64,000 nt of DNA from JAPHSX01 sp041554195 (GCA_041554195.1 JBFFMJ010000003.1:124001-188000); one strand, 5' to 3'; counted from the stretch's first letter, positions 45,557 to 57,172 are shown. The notes: generated by a model from the sequence alone, not told the origin. Program-made: numbers and translations.

Positions 45557-45982
45557 CTACTTACCCAGCTTCTTGCGCAGACGTGCGATGGTTTGCAGCT
45601 GTGCAATCGCCTCGGCCAGTTCGGCCTCGGCGGTAGCGTAGTCCATGTCGCTGTCGCGATCAGCAAGGGCCTGCTCGGCGCGGGCCTTCGCTTCCATCGA
45701 CTTCGCCTCGTCAAGGTCGCGTGCGCGCAGTGCGGTATCGGCCAGCACGGTAACCACATGAGGTTGAACCTCAAGCATGCCACCGGAGACGAAGAAGAAA
45801 TCCTCTTCGCCGCCTTCCTTTACCACACGTACCTCACCCGGCTTGAGCTGTGTTAGCAGCTGGGTGTGGCGGGGATAGATCCCCACCTCACCCATCTTCG
45901 CAGGTGCAATCACCTGCTCGCAGGTGCCGGAGAAGATCTCCTGCTCTGCGCTAACGATATTTACGTGCATTGTCATAGCCAT
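45557..45982 (-). CDS. atpC: F1Fo ATP synthase epsilon subunit
   Basis: 141 aa. The beta-sandwich start MHVNIVSAEQEIFSGTCEQVIAPAKMGEVGIYPRHTQ is typical, followed by the C-terminal helical hairpin. It regulates F1. It is the last gene of the operon. Confidence 0.96.
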   Translation of the reverse strand: MAMTMHVNIVSAEQEIFSGTCEQVIAPAKMGEVGIYPRHTQLLTQLKPGEVRVVKEGGEEDFFFVSGGMLEVQPHVVTVLADTALRARDLDEAKSMEAKARAEQALADRDSDMDYATAEAELAEAIAQLQTIARLRKKLGK

Positions 45983-46007
45983 AAGTCACTTCCCGTTGAG
46001 GGTTTAG

Positions 46008-47384
<1,377 letters not shown>

Positions 47385-47426
47385 TCCAGTTCCCCTTAAC
47401 AATATTTAGAAATCTTTGCCGGACGC

Positions 47427-48290
47427 TTAGACCGCCGAGGCACCGCTAACAATCTCAGAGAGCTCCTGGGTGATCGCCGCCTGGCGGGCCTTATTGTAGG
47501 CCAACTCCAGTCCGCCAATCATGTCGCCGGCATTGTCGGTGGCAGCCTTCATCGCTACCATTCGCGCTGCCATTTCGCAGGCGATATTTTCGACAACACC
47601 CTGATACACCAGAGACTCCACATAGCGCATCAACAGACCGTCGAGAACATCCTTGGCATCGGGCTCGTAGATGTAGTCCCAGTGGTGCGCCAGCTCTTTC
47701 TCGGACTCATCAGCGGCAATCGGCAACAACTGTTCAACCTGAGCATTCTGGCTCATGGTATTAACGAACTCGTTGTAGACCACGAACAGCTGATCAATCT
47801 CGCCATTGCTATAGGCGTCGAGCATAACCTTTACAGAACCGATAACATCTTCCAGGCGCGGTGCGTCACCGAGGTGACTGGTGCTGGTGACAATGTTGCC
47901 ACCGACGCGCTTGAAGAAACTCAGACCCTTGGAACCGATGGTGCTCAATTGCACCTCGGCACCCTGATCACGCAGCTCTTTCAATTTGCTGAGACCGGCC
48001 TTGAACATGTTGGTGTTCAGACCGCCGCAAAGTCCGCGATCGGTAGAGATAATTATCATACCGACACGCTTTACTTCACGCTCAACCATGAAGGGGTGGG
48101 TGTACTCAGGATTGGCCTGGGCCAAATGTGCGATAACACGACGGATGTTTTCGGCATAGGGACGAGTAGCGGCCATGCGTTCCTGCGCCTTGCGCATTTT
48201 GCTGGCTGCCACCATTTCCATGGCACGCGTGATCTTTTGAGTGTTTTTAACACTCTTGATCTGCGTACGTATCTCTTTTCCACTTGCCAT
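47427..48290 (-). CDS. atpG: F1Fo ATP synthase gamma subunit
   Basis: 287 aa. N-terminal IRTQIKSVKNTQKITRAMEMVAASKM and the C-terminal AMAARMVAMKAATDNAGDMI segment are conserved. It is the rotor shaft of F1. Confidence 0.98.
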   Translation of the reverse strand: MASGKEIRTQIKSVKNTQKITRAMEMVAASKMRKAQERMAATRPYAENIRRVIAHLAQANPEYTHPFMVEREVKRVGMIIISTDRGLCGGLNTNMFKAGLSKLKELRDQGAEVQLSTIGSKGLSFFKRVGGNIVTSTSHLGDAPRLEDVIGSVKVMLDAYSNGEIDQLFVVYNEFVNTMSQNAQVEQLLPIAADESEKELAHHWDYIYEPDAKDVLDGLLMRYVESLVYQGVVENIACEMAARMVAMKAATDNAGDMIGGLELAYNKARQAAITQELSEIVSGASAV

Positions 48291-48304
48291 AATTTACGTC
48301 CCCG

Positions 48305-49846
48305 TTACCAGGTGCTGCTGCCCTTAAAACCTTCCAGAGCGGCGTTAAGAGCCGTTACGGTCTCTTCGTTGTAATCGCCGGTCTCGTCAATTTTAGCCAT
48401 CAGCTCTGCATGCTCAGACTTCATGTAAGACTGCATTGCCCCTTCAAAGGCCACCACCTTGCTCACCTCGACGTCATCCAGGAAGCCCTGGTTGGCGGCG
48501 AACAGTGAGACGGCCATCTGTGCCACGCTCATCGGCGAGTACTGGAACTGTTTCATCAGCTCGGTAACACGCTGACCACGTTCGATCTGCTTTCGGGTAG
48601 ACTCATCCAGGTCAGAGGCGAACTGGGCGAAGGCCGCCAGCTCACGGTACTGGGCGAGGTCAAGACGCACACCGCCACCCAGCTTCTTGATGATCTTGGT
48701 CTGGGCCGCACCACCTACACGCGATACAGAGAGACCGGCGTTGATAGCAGGACGGATACCGGCGTTAAACAGGTCCGACTCGAGGAAGATCTGACCATCG
48801 GTGATGGAGATAACGTTGGTCGGTACGAAGGCCGATACGTCACCCGCCTGGGTCTCGATGATAGGCAGGGCGGTGAGTGAACCGGTCTTGCCCTTCACCT
48901 TGCCGTCGGTGGCCTTCTCAACAAAGTCTTCGTTAACGCGCGCAGCACGCTCAAGCAGACGTGAGTGGAGATAGAACACGTCACCGGGGTAGGCTTCACG
49001 ACCCGGCGGACGACGCAGCAGCAGGGATACCTGACGGTAGGCCCACGCCTGCTTGGTAAGGTCATCGTATACGATCAGGGCGTCTTCGCCCTTGTCGCGG
49101 AAGTACTCACCCATGGAGCAGCCGGAGTAAGGTGCGATGAACTGCATCGCGGCTGACTCCGCAGCGGTAGCGGCAACCACAATGGTGTGGGCCATCGCGC
49201 CGTGCTCTTCGAGCTTACGTACAACGGCGGCAACCGAAGAGGCCTTCTGGCCAACAGCGACGTAGATACACTTAACGCCGGTGCTCTTCTGGTTGATGAT
49301 GGCGTCCAGTGCAACGGCAGACTTACCAGTCTGACGGTCACCGATGATCAGCTCACGCTGGCCACGACCTACCGGTACCATGGCGTCGATCGCCTTAAGA
49401 CCGGTCTGCAAGGGCTGGTCTACCGACTTACGCCAGATAACTCCGGGGGAGATCTTCTCAACGGGAGAGCTGCTCTCCGCCGCGATCGGGCCTTTACCGT
49501 CGATAGGATTACCCAGGGCGTCAACGACGCGACCCAGCATGGCTTCACCAGTGGGGACTTCCATGATGCGACCGGTACACTTAACTGAGTCACCCTCAGA
49601 GATGTGCTTATAGTCACCCAGGAGTACCGCACCGACAGAGTCACGCTCCAGGTTCAGTGCCATACCAAAGGTATCGCCGGGGAATTCGAGCATCTCGCCA
49701 GACATTACGTCGGAGAGACCGTGAACACGTACGATGCCGTCAGACAGGCTGACTACGGTGCCTTCGGTACGTGCTTCGCTAACTGTCTCAAAGCTTTCAA
49801 TACGCTTTTTGATCAGGTCGCTGATTTCAGATGGATTCAACTGCAT
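48305..49846 (-). CDS. atpA: F1Fo ATP synthase alpha subunit
   Basis: 513 aa. N-terminal MQLNPSEISDLIKKRIESF and the P-loop GDRQTGKSAVALDAI are present. It carries the non-catalytic nucleotide sites. Confidence 0.98.
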   Translation of the reverse strand: MQLNPSEISDLIKKRIESFETVSEARTEGTVVSLSDGIVRVHGLSDVMSGEMLEFPGDTFGMALNLERDSVGAVLLGDYKHISEGDSVKCTGRIMEVPTGEAMLGRVVDALGNPIDGKGPIAAESSSPVEKISPGVIWRKSVDQPLQTGLKAIDAMVPVGRGQRELIIGDRQTGKSAVALDAIINQKSTGVKCIYVAVGQKASSVAAVVRKLEEHGAMAHTIVVAATAAESAAMQFIAPYSGCSMGEYFRDKGEDALIVYDDLTKQAWAYRQVSLLLRRPPGREAYPGDVFYLHSRLLERAARVNEDFVEKATDGKVKGKTGSLTALPIIETQAGDVSAFVPTNVISITDGQIFLESDLFNAGIRPAINAGLSVSRVGGAAQTKIIKKLGGGVRLDLAQYRELAAFAQFASDLDESTRKQIERGQRVTELMKQFQYSPMSVAQMAVSLFAANQGFLDDVEVSKVVAFEGAMQSYMKSEHAELMAKIDETGDYNEETVTALNAALEGFKGSSTW

Positions 49847-49869
49847 TGTATTGCGTCCTCTATCCTGAC

Positions 49870-50406
49870 TCAGTGCTTCAGTGCGGAAGCTAGTTTTTCC
49901 AGCTTGCCGATCACTGAGCCATCGATAACTACGTCGCCTGCACGGATAATGGCACCACCTACGATTGCGGCGTCAACGCGGCAATCCAGGGTGATGTCAC
50001 GGCCCAGACGTTTCTTAAGGCTATCTGCGATGCCACTCTTCTGAGAGTCGCTCAACTCGACCGCGGAGATCACCTGCGCCTCGACCATACCCTCAGACTG
50101 GGCACGTTCGATTTCAAATAGCGCGGTGATCTCGGCGAGTACGTCGAGACGATCATTGGCAGCCAGAACACGAATCATGTTCTTGCCACTCTCATTAAGC
50201 TTGTCACCACAAATTTCAAGGAACAGCTCTGCCAGCTGCTCACTGCTCAGCTTAGGGCTGGCAATCAGCGCCGCCATCTCTTCATCGGCGGCTACGGCAG
50301 AAGCGTACTGCAACATTTCTGACCACTGTTGCAGAGCGTTTTGCTCCTTGGCCAACGCCAGGGTTGCCTGTGCGTAGGGACGTGCGATTGTTGTCTTCTC
50401 AGCCAT
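49870..50406 (-). CDS. atpH: F1Fo ATP synthase delta subunit
   Basis: 178 aa. TIARPYAQATLALAKEQ at the start and the C-terminal DAAIVGGAIIRAGDVVIDGS segment identify delta, the stator link between F1 and subunit b. Confidence 0.96.
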   Translation of the reverse strand: MAEKTTIARPYAQATLALAKEQNALQQWSEMLQYASAVAADEEMAALIASPKLSSEQLAELFLEICGDKLNESGKNMIRVLAANDRLDVLAEITALFEIERAQSEGMVEAQVISAVELSDSQKSGIADSLKKRLGRDITLDCRVDAAIVGGAIIRAGDVVIDGSVIGKLEKLASALKH

Positions 50407-50417
50407 GTCTCAGACCT

Positions 50418-50888
50418 TTAAATCTGTGAGACCAGATCTTCAAGCAGTGCATCGTGAGCCGAGGCGTCGAGCTCACGGTCAATGACCTTGGCTGCACCGG
50501 CTACAGCGAGAGAGACGACCTGACCACGCAGGTTCTCTTTCGCACGATTCACTTCCTGCTCGATCTCGGCATTGGCGGCGGTAAGGATACGCTCGCCTTC
50601 AACACGGGCAGTATCTTTTGACTCTTCAACGATCTCGCTGGCACGTTTCTGTGCCTGGGCAAGGATTCCGGCAGCCTCTTCTTTGGCCTGCAGGATAACC
50701 TCTTTTGCTCGTTGTTCAGCCAACTCCTGCTCATGCTTTCCGCGTTCAGCAGCGGCCAGGCCATCAGCAATCTTCGTCTTGCGCTCATCGAGGGCAGCCA
50801 TAATTGGCGGCCACACATACTTCATACAGAACCAGACGAAGATGATGAAACTAATGGCTTGCCCGATTAGGGTCGCATTAATATTCAT
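50418..50888 (-). CDS. atpF: F1Fo ATP synthase subunit b
   Basis: 156 aa, as in E. coli. One N-terminal helix (LIGQAISFIIFVWFCMKYVW) is followed by a long charged coiled coil forming the peripheral stalk. Confidence 0.97.
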   Translation of the reverse strand: MNINATLIGQAISFIIFVWFCMKYVWPPIMAALDERKTKIADGLAAAERGKHEQELAEQRAKEVILQAKEEAAGILAQAQKRASEIVEESKDTARVEGERILTAANAEIEQEVNRAKENLRGQVVSLAVAGAAKVIDRELDASAHDALLEDLVSQI

Positions 50889-50947
50889 GCTTGTTCCTCT
50901 TCTCTTAGCGGGTTAATTCGATTAAACAAAAGTCTGTTTCGAATTAA

Positions 50948-51184
50948 TTAGGCTACGGCGAACAGAACGTACATGGCGAGACCAACGGCGATCATTGGAA
51001 CCGCGTCAACCAGACCCATGACGATGAAGAACTGGGTACGCAGCATCGGGATCAGCTCAGGCTGACGGGCAGCGCCTTCGAGGAAACGGCCACCGAGGAT
51101 ACCGATACCTACAGCGGCACCCAGGGCACCCAGACCCATCATCAAAGCGCCTGCGATAAACAGTAAGGCTTGTGCTTCAGTCAT
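50948..51184 (-). CDS. atpE: F1Fo ATP synthase subunit c
   Basis: 78 aa, two helices. The ion-binding carboxylate is the Asp in GLVDAVPMIAVG. No sodium-binding Gln/Glu-Ser pattern is seen, so a proton-driven ring is expected. Confidence 0.97.
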   Translation of the reverse strand: MTEAQALLFIAGALMMGLGALGAAVGIGILGGRFLEGAARQPELIPMLRTQFFIVMGLVDAVPMIAVGLAMYVLFAVA

Positions 51185-51238
51185 TTGGAATTTCTCCTAT
51201 TGCTTTAAAGTTAAAAATTAAAAGTTAAATTGAAAATC

Positions 51239-52108
51239 TTAGTGGTGTTCCTGATGCGCCATTTCCATGTACACGATGGTCAGTGTCATAAAGATAAACG
51301 CCTGCAGGGTAATAATAAGAATGTGGAAGATCGCCCAGCCCAGCTGCAATACACCGGCGAAGCTGCCGAGCAGTGCGCCCGCGCCGTACATAATGGCGAT
51401 CAGGATGAAGATCATCTCACCGGCGTACATGTTACCGAACAGTCGCAGCGCCAAAGAGATTGGCTTGGAGATCAGAGTCACGCCCTCCAGCAACAGGTTG
51501 ACCGGCAGGCCCCACTTACCGAAGGGCTGAAAGGCCAGCTCGCCGAGGAAACCGCCAAGGCCCTTGTTCTTAATACTGTAGTAGATCATCAGCACGAATA
51601 CGGAGAGTGCCATGCCGAAGGTGATGTTCGGGTCGGTCGACGGGACCACCTTAAAGAAGACGTGGTGCGGGTCGGCTTCGAAGACACCGGAGCCAATCGC
51701 GGCAGCCACCTGCGGCAGGAAGTCAACGGCGATGAGGTCCATGAAGTTCATCAGGAAGACCCAGATGAAGATGGTCATCGCCATCGGTGCGATCAGCGGA
51801 TTCTTGGCGGTGAACGAGCCCTTAACGCTGTCGTCGATAAACTCCATAATCCACTCGGCAAAGTTCTGCATGCCGCTTGGTACACCGACAGTGGCCGACT
51901 TGGCCACGCGACGGAAGAACCAGAGGAACAGCACACCCAGGGCGATAGACCAGCCCAGGGAGTCGAGGTGGAAGGCCCAGAAGCCCATCTCTTTGGCCTC
52001 GGCGGCACTGTGGGCGAGACCCCAGGTGCCATCGGAATGCTGACCAAAGGTCATGTTTTGCAGGTGGTGCTTTATGTAATCACCGGAGGTAATCGTTTCA
52101 CTAGCCAT
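51239..52108 (-). CDS. atpB: F1Fo ATP synthase subunit a
   Basis: 289 aa with five to six helices. The essential Arg is in SLALRLFGNMYAGEMIFI. It forms the proton half-channels. It overlaps atpI by 8 bases. Confidence 0.97.
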   Translation of the reverse strand: MASETITSGDYIKHHLQNMTFGQHSDGTWGLAHSAAEAKEMGFWAFHLDSLGWSIALGVLFLWFFRRVAKSATVGVPSGMQNFAEWIMEFIDDSVKGSFTAKNPLIAPMAMTIFIWVFLMNFMDLIAVDFLPQVAAAIGSGVFEADPHHVFFKVVPSTDPNITFGMALSVFVLMIYYSIKNKGLGGFLGELAFQPFGKWGLPVNLLLEGVTLISKPISLALRLFGNMYAGEMIFILIAIMYGAGALLGSFAGVLQLGWAIFHILIITLQAFIFMTLTIVYMEMAHQEHH

Positions 52109-52499
52109 GTCGTCGTCTCAAACTCGATACTTGATAAAATCTGTAAATCACTGCCGCCTGGGCAATGACATATCCGCTCAGCAGCGGCAGGGGAGGCAGT
52201 GCCATCAACCCAAGACCGGCGGCGAATAGTGCAACCGTTGCTATAAAGCGCTCTGCCGCACAGCGGTAGAGGTAAAGCAAATTCTTTGCGGGATCGTTCC
52301 CGGCGAGTCGCGCGGCGCGTTCTAGCTGCCAGCGCTGTAACCATCCGTTGGCAAACACAATCCCTACGCCATATATGAGCCCAATGCCGGCTTTCCAACC
52401 CATTACCAGCCAAAATCCGGCTGCGGCGGCCAGTAAGAGCGAAAGTTCCATTAACCTTCTCTTTCGCTCACCATGCTGCCTGTTTGCGGCATTGCTCAT
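52101..52499 (-). CDS. atpI: ATP synthase protein I
   Basis: 132 aa, about four helices (LLLAAAAGFWLVMGWKAGIGLIYG; ATVALFAAGLGLMAL). It is the first gene of the atp operon, where AtpI assists c-ring assembly or magnesium handling. The sequence is variable in the family, so the call rests mainly on place and topology. Confidence 0.88.
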   Translation of the reverse strand: MSNAANRQHGERKRRLMELSLLLAAAAGFWLVMGWKAGIGLIYGVGIVFANGWLQRWQLERAARLAGNDPAKNLLYLYRCAAERFIATVALFAAGLGLMALPPLPLLSGYVIAQAAVIYRFYQVSSLRRRHG

Positions 52500-52580
52500 T
52501 CGTGAATGTCCTGACGGCCCCGCGGACAGTATCCAGTTAAGGAGAAGCAGGGCCTGCGGCGAAGCTCTCAGCGGCGCGAA

Positions 52581-52609
52581 ATTATAGCGACACCCCCCCG
52601 CAGGGTCAA
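52581..52609 (-). promoter_or_regulatory. Sigma70 promoter of the atp operon
   Basis: On the minus strand TTGACC (52609-52604) and TATAAT (52586-52581) are spaced exactly 17 bases, 82 bases before the atpI start. The rest of the 210-base gap to parB is AT-rich; no DnaA boxes or parS palindrome were seen in it. Confidence 0.82.
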
Positions 52610-52709
52610 TGATGCTTGGATAAAAAAACTTTATATAAGCATAGTTGCATACATAGATATACCGTTAAACCAAATCAGGTCATCCCTGTAACTATCTGAT
52701 ATAACTGTA

Positions 52710-53600
52710 CTATTTGATGTGTTCGAGAATCCCGTCGAGTTCATCGAGATTATTGTAATTAATCACCAACTTGCCCTTGCCCTTGGCACCGTGCTGAATC
52801 GCCACCTTGGCACCAATCCTTTCACCGAGTTCCTGCTCAAGGCGATTGATGTCTGGATCGCTCTTCTTCTCCTTCGCGGCACCGGGCTGCGCGCCCTCCA
52901 GGGTACGTTTAATCAAACGCTCCGTCTCGCGCACCGACAGCCCCTTGCCGGCAACGGTACGTGCCACTTCGCTCTGTTGCTCGCCGGTGAGGGCCAGCAG
53001 GGCGCGAGCATGGCCCATCTCCAGATCGCCGTTCTCGAGCATCCGTTTTACCGCCTCGTTCAAGCCGAGCAGGCGCAGCAGGTTACTCACTGAGGCCCGG
53101 GAGCGACCCACCGCATCGGCGGTCTGCTGGTGGGTCAGGCCAAACTCCTCGATCAGGCGGTACAGTGCCTGCGCCTCCTCCATCGGGTTGAGCTCTTCAC
53201 GCTGGATGTTCTCGATGAGGGCCATCGCCATCGCGGCCTGATCGGTCACGTCGCGTACCACCGCCGGGATCTCGTGCAGACCGGCCAGCTGGGTGGCGCG
53301 CCAGCGACGCTCGCCGGCGATGATCTCGTACTTACCGCCACCGATGGGCCGCACCACGATGGGCTGCACCACGCCCTGGGCGCGGATGGAGTTGGCTAAC
53401 TCCTCCAGCGCATCGGCCTTCATATCGATACGCGGCTGATAGGCCCCGCGCTGTAGAATATCGACCGGCAGATGCTTCAATTCACCATCGCCAGTACCCT
53501 GATCTACAGCCGCTATATCCTCGGCGGCACTGCCTACAGCGGCACCTGCACCCAACAGTGCCTCCAGACCCTTACCCAAACCGCGTTTCTTTGCTGCCAT
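52710..53600 (-). CDS. parB: Chromosome partitioning protein ParB
   Basis: 296 aa. The N-terminal start is KKRGLGKGLEALLG; the CTPase/parS-loading region has YEIIAGERRWRATQLAG, and NIQREELNPMEEA follows. The helix-turn-helix is LTHQQTADAVGRSRASVSNLLRLL. A short C-terminal dimer domain follows. It binds parS near the origin and works with ParA upstream. Confidence 0.97.
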   Translation of the reverse strand: MAAKKRGLGKGLEALLGAGAAVGSAAEDIAAVDQGTGDGELKHLPVDILQRGAYQPRIDMKADALEELANSIRAQGVVQPIVVRPIGGGKYEIIAGERRWRATQLAGLHEIPAVVRDVTDQAAMAMALIENIQREELNPMEEAQALYRLIEEFGLTHQQTADAVGRSRASVSNLLRLLGLNEAVKRMLENGDLEMGHARALLALTGEQQSEVARTVAGKGLSVRETERLIKRTLEGAQPGAAKEKKSDPDINRLEQELGERIGAKVAIQHGAKGKGKLVINYNNLDELDGILEHIK

Positions 53601-53639
53601 TGTCTCTTATCGTCTTTTGGTTAAATTTCAGTGCTAAAG

Positions 53640-54416
53640 CTAGGCGGCCTGCTCGCCGCGACGCAGGATCTCTCCGGCCAGCGCCAGGTAGGCGACGGCA
53701 CCGCGTGAGCTACGGTCATAGGCCAGCGCGGGGATACCGTGGCTGGGTGCCTCGGCGAGGCGCACATTGCGCGGGATCACGGTGCGGTAGACCTTGTCGC
53801 CAAAATGCATAATCAGCTGGCCGGAGACGTCGGTGGAGAGGTTGTTGCGCGGGTCATACATGGTGCGCAGCAGCCCCTCGATCTCCAGATTCGGATTGAC
53901 GCTACCGCGGATCTCCTCAATGGTGTTCATCAGCGCGGAGAGCCCCTCCAGGGCGTAGTACTCGCACTGCATCGGGATCATCACCGAATCGGCGGCGACC
54001 ATCGCGTTGAGGGTGAGCATGTTAAGTGAGGGGGGGCAGTCGACGAGGATGAAGTCATAGTCATCCCGCACCTCGGCCAGTGCCTGACGCAGCCGCTGCT
54101 CGCGTGCCACCATCATGTTCATCAGCTCCACCTCAGCGGCGGTAAGGTCGCCATTGGTGGGCAACACGTCGTACTTGGCCTCCTCGACGGTGACGATGGC
54201 GTCCTTCGCACTGGCCTTACCCAGAAGCACGTGGTAGCTGCTGAACTCCAGGCTATCCTTGTCAATGCCGCTACCGACGGTGGCATTGCCCTGCGGGTCG
54301 AGATCGACCAGCAACACACGCCGCCTGGTGGCGGCGAGGGAGGCCCCGAGGTTGATGCAGGTGGTGGTCTTGGCGACGCCACCCTTCTGATTCGCTACAG
54401 CGATGATCTTGCCCAT
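53640..54416 (-). CDS. parA: Chromosome partitioning ATPase ParA
   Basis: 258 aa. The deviant Walker A is NQKGGVAKTTTCINLG, with LVDLDPQGNATVGSG and ILVDCPPSLNMLTLNAM. It moves ParB-bound origins. Its ATG overlaps the stop of rsmG. Confidence 0.97.
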   Translation of the reverse strand: MGKIIAVANQKGGVAKTTTCINLGASLAATRRRVLLVDLDPQGNATVGSGIDKDSLEFSSYHVLLGKASAKDAIVTVEEAKYDVLPTNGDLTAAEVELMNMMVAREQRLRQALAEVRDDYDFILVDCPPSLNMLTLNAMVAADSVMIPMQCEYYALEGLSALMNTIEEIRGSVNPNLEIEGLLRTMYDPRNNLSTDVSGQLIMHFGDKVYRTVIPRNVRLAEAPSHGIPALAYDRSSRGAVAYLALAGEILRRGEQAA

Positions 54417-55084
54417 TAGTAATCCTCTACAGCTTGGCTCTCACTTCCACTGTCTTTATCGCGCCCGATGCGTAACAGGTGGCGCTGCTCCTGCTCTAGG
54501 CCCGGTACCCGTAACGGGATCACCTCTAACAGGTGATACCCCTCAGGCAGGGCGGCGAGCTCCGCTTCAGGAACCTCGCCCTTCATTGCCATCATCTGCC
54601 CATCAACGGTCAGTAGATGCCGGGAACCTGTCAGGATATCAGCAACCGAGGCAAAAGCGCGAGTGATCACGCAATCAAAGCGCTGATCGGGCTGGTAGTT
54701 CTCTACCCGCTCGTGCACCACGGTGACGTTTTTCAGCCCCAGCTCGGCCTTGGCCTGCACCAGAAAGCGGGTCTTCTTGCCGTTACTATCGAGCAGGGTG
54801 AAATCACGCTCCGGGAACACCAGTGACAGGGGAATGCCCGGTATACCACCGCCGGTTCCCACATCGATAATGCGCCCCTCCGGCAGGTAGGGCACCACGG
54901 ATAGTGCGTCGAGTAGATGTCGCGTGACCATCTGCAGCGGGTCGCGCACGGCGGTCAGGTTATAGGCCTTGTTCCACTTGGCAAGCATTGCCAGGTAGGC
55001 GAGCAGCCCCTCCACTACCGGCTCCGGCAGCTCCAGCTGCATCGCCTTAAGACCCGACTCAAGCCTTGCGCGTAGCTCACTCAT
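54416..55084 (-). CDS. rsmG: 16S rRNA m7G527 methyltransferase RsmG
   Basis: 222 aa. The SAM site is RIIDVGTGGGIPGIPL, preceded by WNKAYNLTAVRDP. It methylates G527 of 16S rRNA. It overlaps mnmG by 8 bases. Confidence 0.97.
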   Translation of the reverse strand: MSELRARLESGLKAMQLELPEPVVEGLLAYLAMLAKWNKAYNLTAVRDPLQMVTRHLLDALSVVPYLPEGRIIDVGTGGGIPGIPLSLVFPERDFTLLDSNGKKTRFLVQAKAELGLKNVTVVHERVENYQPDQRFDCVITRAFASVADILTGSRHLLTVDGQMMAMKGEVPEAELAALPEGYHLLEVIPLRVPGLEQEQRHLLRIGRDKDSGSESQAVEDY

Positions 55085-56963
55085 CGGTGGCCCTCGGCAT
55101 GGGATTCTTTTTCAGGAACACCAGCAGCAGGGAGATCGCCGCGGGGGTGATGCCAGGGATCCGCGAGGCCTGACCAATGGTGGTAGGACGGGCTCGCTGT
55201 AACTTCTCGCACACCTCGTTGGAGAGGCCGCGCACCGTGCTGTAATCAAGCTCCGGGCTGAGCGGCGTATCCTCATTGCGACGCTGGCGTTCGATCTCTT
55301 CGAGCTGGCGCTCAATATAACCGGCATATTTTGCCTGCACCTCCACCTGCTCGATCACAGCGGGATCGGTAACGGCCTGCAGTTCCGGCATCAACTCAAA
55401 GAGTGAGTGATAACTTACATCGGGGCGACTGAGTAGTTCGCTCAGGCGGTACTCGCGGGGCAACGGTTTACCCAGTACTGCCTCAACATTCGCCACTTTG
55501 GCAGGGTGTGCCCAAGTCTCGCGCAGTCGCTGCTGCTCCCGCTCGACCGCCTCGCGTTTTGCCTCAAAGGCGGCCCAGCGCACGTCGTCGACCAGACCTA
55601 ATTCACGGCCGATGGGGGTCAGGCGCAGGTCGGCATTATCCTCACGCAGTAACAGGCGATACTCGGCGCGCGAGGTAAACATCCGATAGGGCTCGGCGGT
55701 GCCGCGGGTGATGAGGTCGTCCACCAGTACGCCCAGGTAGGCCTCGTCGCGACGCGGATACCATGGCTCTTTCTGCTGCACCTGGCGGGCAGCGTTAAGG
55801 CCGGCCAGCAGCCCCTGCGCCGCCGCCTCTTCATAGCCGGTGGTGCCGTTGATCTGACCAGCGAAAAAGAGGCCATGAATATGCTTGGTCTCCAGCGTCG
55901 GTTTCAGTTCACGCGGGTCGAAAAAGTCGTACTCAATGGCGTAACCGGGACGGGTAATGTGTGCCCGCTCAAACCCCTTAATGGAGCGCACAAGCGCCAA
56001 CTGCACATCGAAGGGGAGCGAGGTGGAGATGCCGTTGGGGTAGACCTCGTGGGTGGTCAGCCCCTCGGGCTCGACAAAGATCTGGTGCGAGGTGCGCTCA
56101 GCAAAGCGCACCACCTTGTCCTCGATAGAGGGGCAGTAACGCGGTCCCGTCCCCTCGATGATGCCGCTATACATCGGCGAGCGATCCAGCCCGCCACGGA
56201 TCAGATCGTGGGTCTGCTCGTTGGTGTGGGTGATGTAACAGTCGACCTGTGGCGGATGGTCCTCGCGACTGCCGAGAAAGGAGAAGACCGGTGCCGGATC
56301 ATCCCCCGGCTGCGCCTGCATCACGCTCAGATCAAGAGAACGACCATCGATGCGCGGCGGGGTGCCGGTCTTTAAGCGATCCACCCGAAACGGCAGCTCA
56401 CGCAGTCGGTGTGACAGGGCGTTGGCGGGTGGGTCACCGGCGCGCCCCCCCTGATAGTTGACCTGCCCGATGTGGATGAGTCCGGCGAGGAAGGTGCCCA
56501 CCGTCAGCACCACCGTGGGGGCTCTGAAGCGCAACCCCATCTGTGTCACCACCCCGGTGACCCGCTCCCCCTCGACGATAAGGTCTTCCACCGCCTGCTG
56601 GAACAGGGTGAGGTTGGGCTGATTCTCCAGCGCGTAGCGCACCGCCGCCTTATACAGGGCACGGTCAGCCTGGGCGCGGGTGGCGCGCACCGCCGGTCCC
56701 TTGCTGGCATTGAGGGTGCGAAACTGGATCCCCCCCTTGTCGGTCGCCTGAGCCATCAGCCCGCCCAGCGCATCGACCTCCCTCACCAGGTGTCCCTTGC
56801 CAATACCGCCGATGGCCGGGTTGCAGGACATCTGCCCCAGGGTGTCGATATTGTGACTGAGCAGCAGCGTACGCACGCCCATACGGGCCGCGGCCAGGGC
56901 GGCCTCGGTACCGGCGTGGCCACCGCCAACAACAATCACATCAAAGGAATCGGGATATTGCAT
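55077..56963 (-). CDS. mnmG: tRNA uridine-5-carboxymethylaminomethyl modification enzyme MnmG
   Basis: 628 aa from the ATG at 56963 (MQYPDSFDVIVVGGGHAGTEAA); the upstream in-frame start adds an unlikely leader. The FAD site, the Cys-containing MSCNPAIGGIGKGHLVREVDALGG and TGYEEAAAQGL are present. With MnmE it modifies wobble U34. The gene upstream is gshA and not mnmE, so the usual rpmH-mnmE side of this block is missing here. Confidence 0.97.
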   Translation of the reverse strand: MQYPDSFDVIVVGGGHAGTEAALAAARMGVRTLLLSHNIDTLGQMSCNPAIGGIGKGHLVREVDALGGLMAQATDKGGIQFRTLNASKGPAVRATRAQADRALYKAAVRYALENQPNLTLFQQAVEDLIVEGERVTGVVTQMGLRFRAPTVVLTVGTFLAGLIHIGQVNYQGGRAGDPPANALSHRLRELPFRVDRLKTGTPPRIDGRSLDLSVMQAQPGDDPAPVFSFLGSREDHPPQVDCYITHTNEQTHDLIRGGLDRSPMYSGIIEGTGPRYCPSIEDKVVRFAERTSHQIFVEPEGLTTHEVYPNGISTSLPFDVQLALVRSIKGFERAHITRPGYAIEYDFFDPRELKPTLETKHIHGLFFAGQINGTTGYEEAAAQGLLAGLNAARQVQQKEPWYPRRDEAYLGVLVDDLITRGTAEPYRMFTSRAEYRLLLREDNADLRLTPIGRELGLVDDVRWAAFEAKREAVEREQQRLRETWAHPAKVANVEAVLGKPLPREYRLSELLSRPDVSYHSLFELMPELQAVTDPAVIEQVEVQAKYAGYIERQLEEIERQRRNEDTPLSPELDYSTVRGLSNEVCEKLQRARPTTIGQASRIPGITPAAISLLLVFLKKNPMPRATDE

Positions 56964-57172
56964 GGGAGTCAATCTTACAAAATGGCCGCACATTGTACGT
57001 CTCGCCGGGGCCCGGCGCCAATACAGCGGTCGGTGTTTATTACCTCAAACGCTAAACGATGACCAACCACACATAACAACGTCAACTATTTCAGGCCGTT
57101 GCCATGCCCGATTATACGGACGCCCAACATTCATCCCTCCCAGACCTCGCCGGAGCGGATCACTAAGTAGCC

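Noticed and set aside
52500..52709. Replication origin or parS in the parB-atpI gap
   Set aside because: The gap is AT-rich, but no TTATCCACA boxes and no TGTTTCACGTGAAACA-like palindrome were found.
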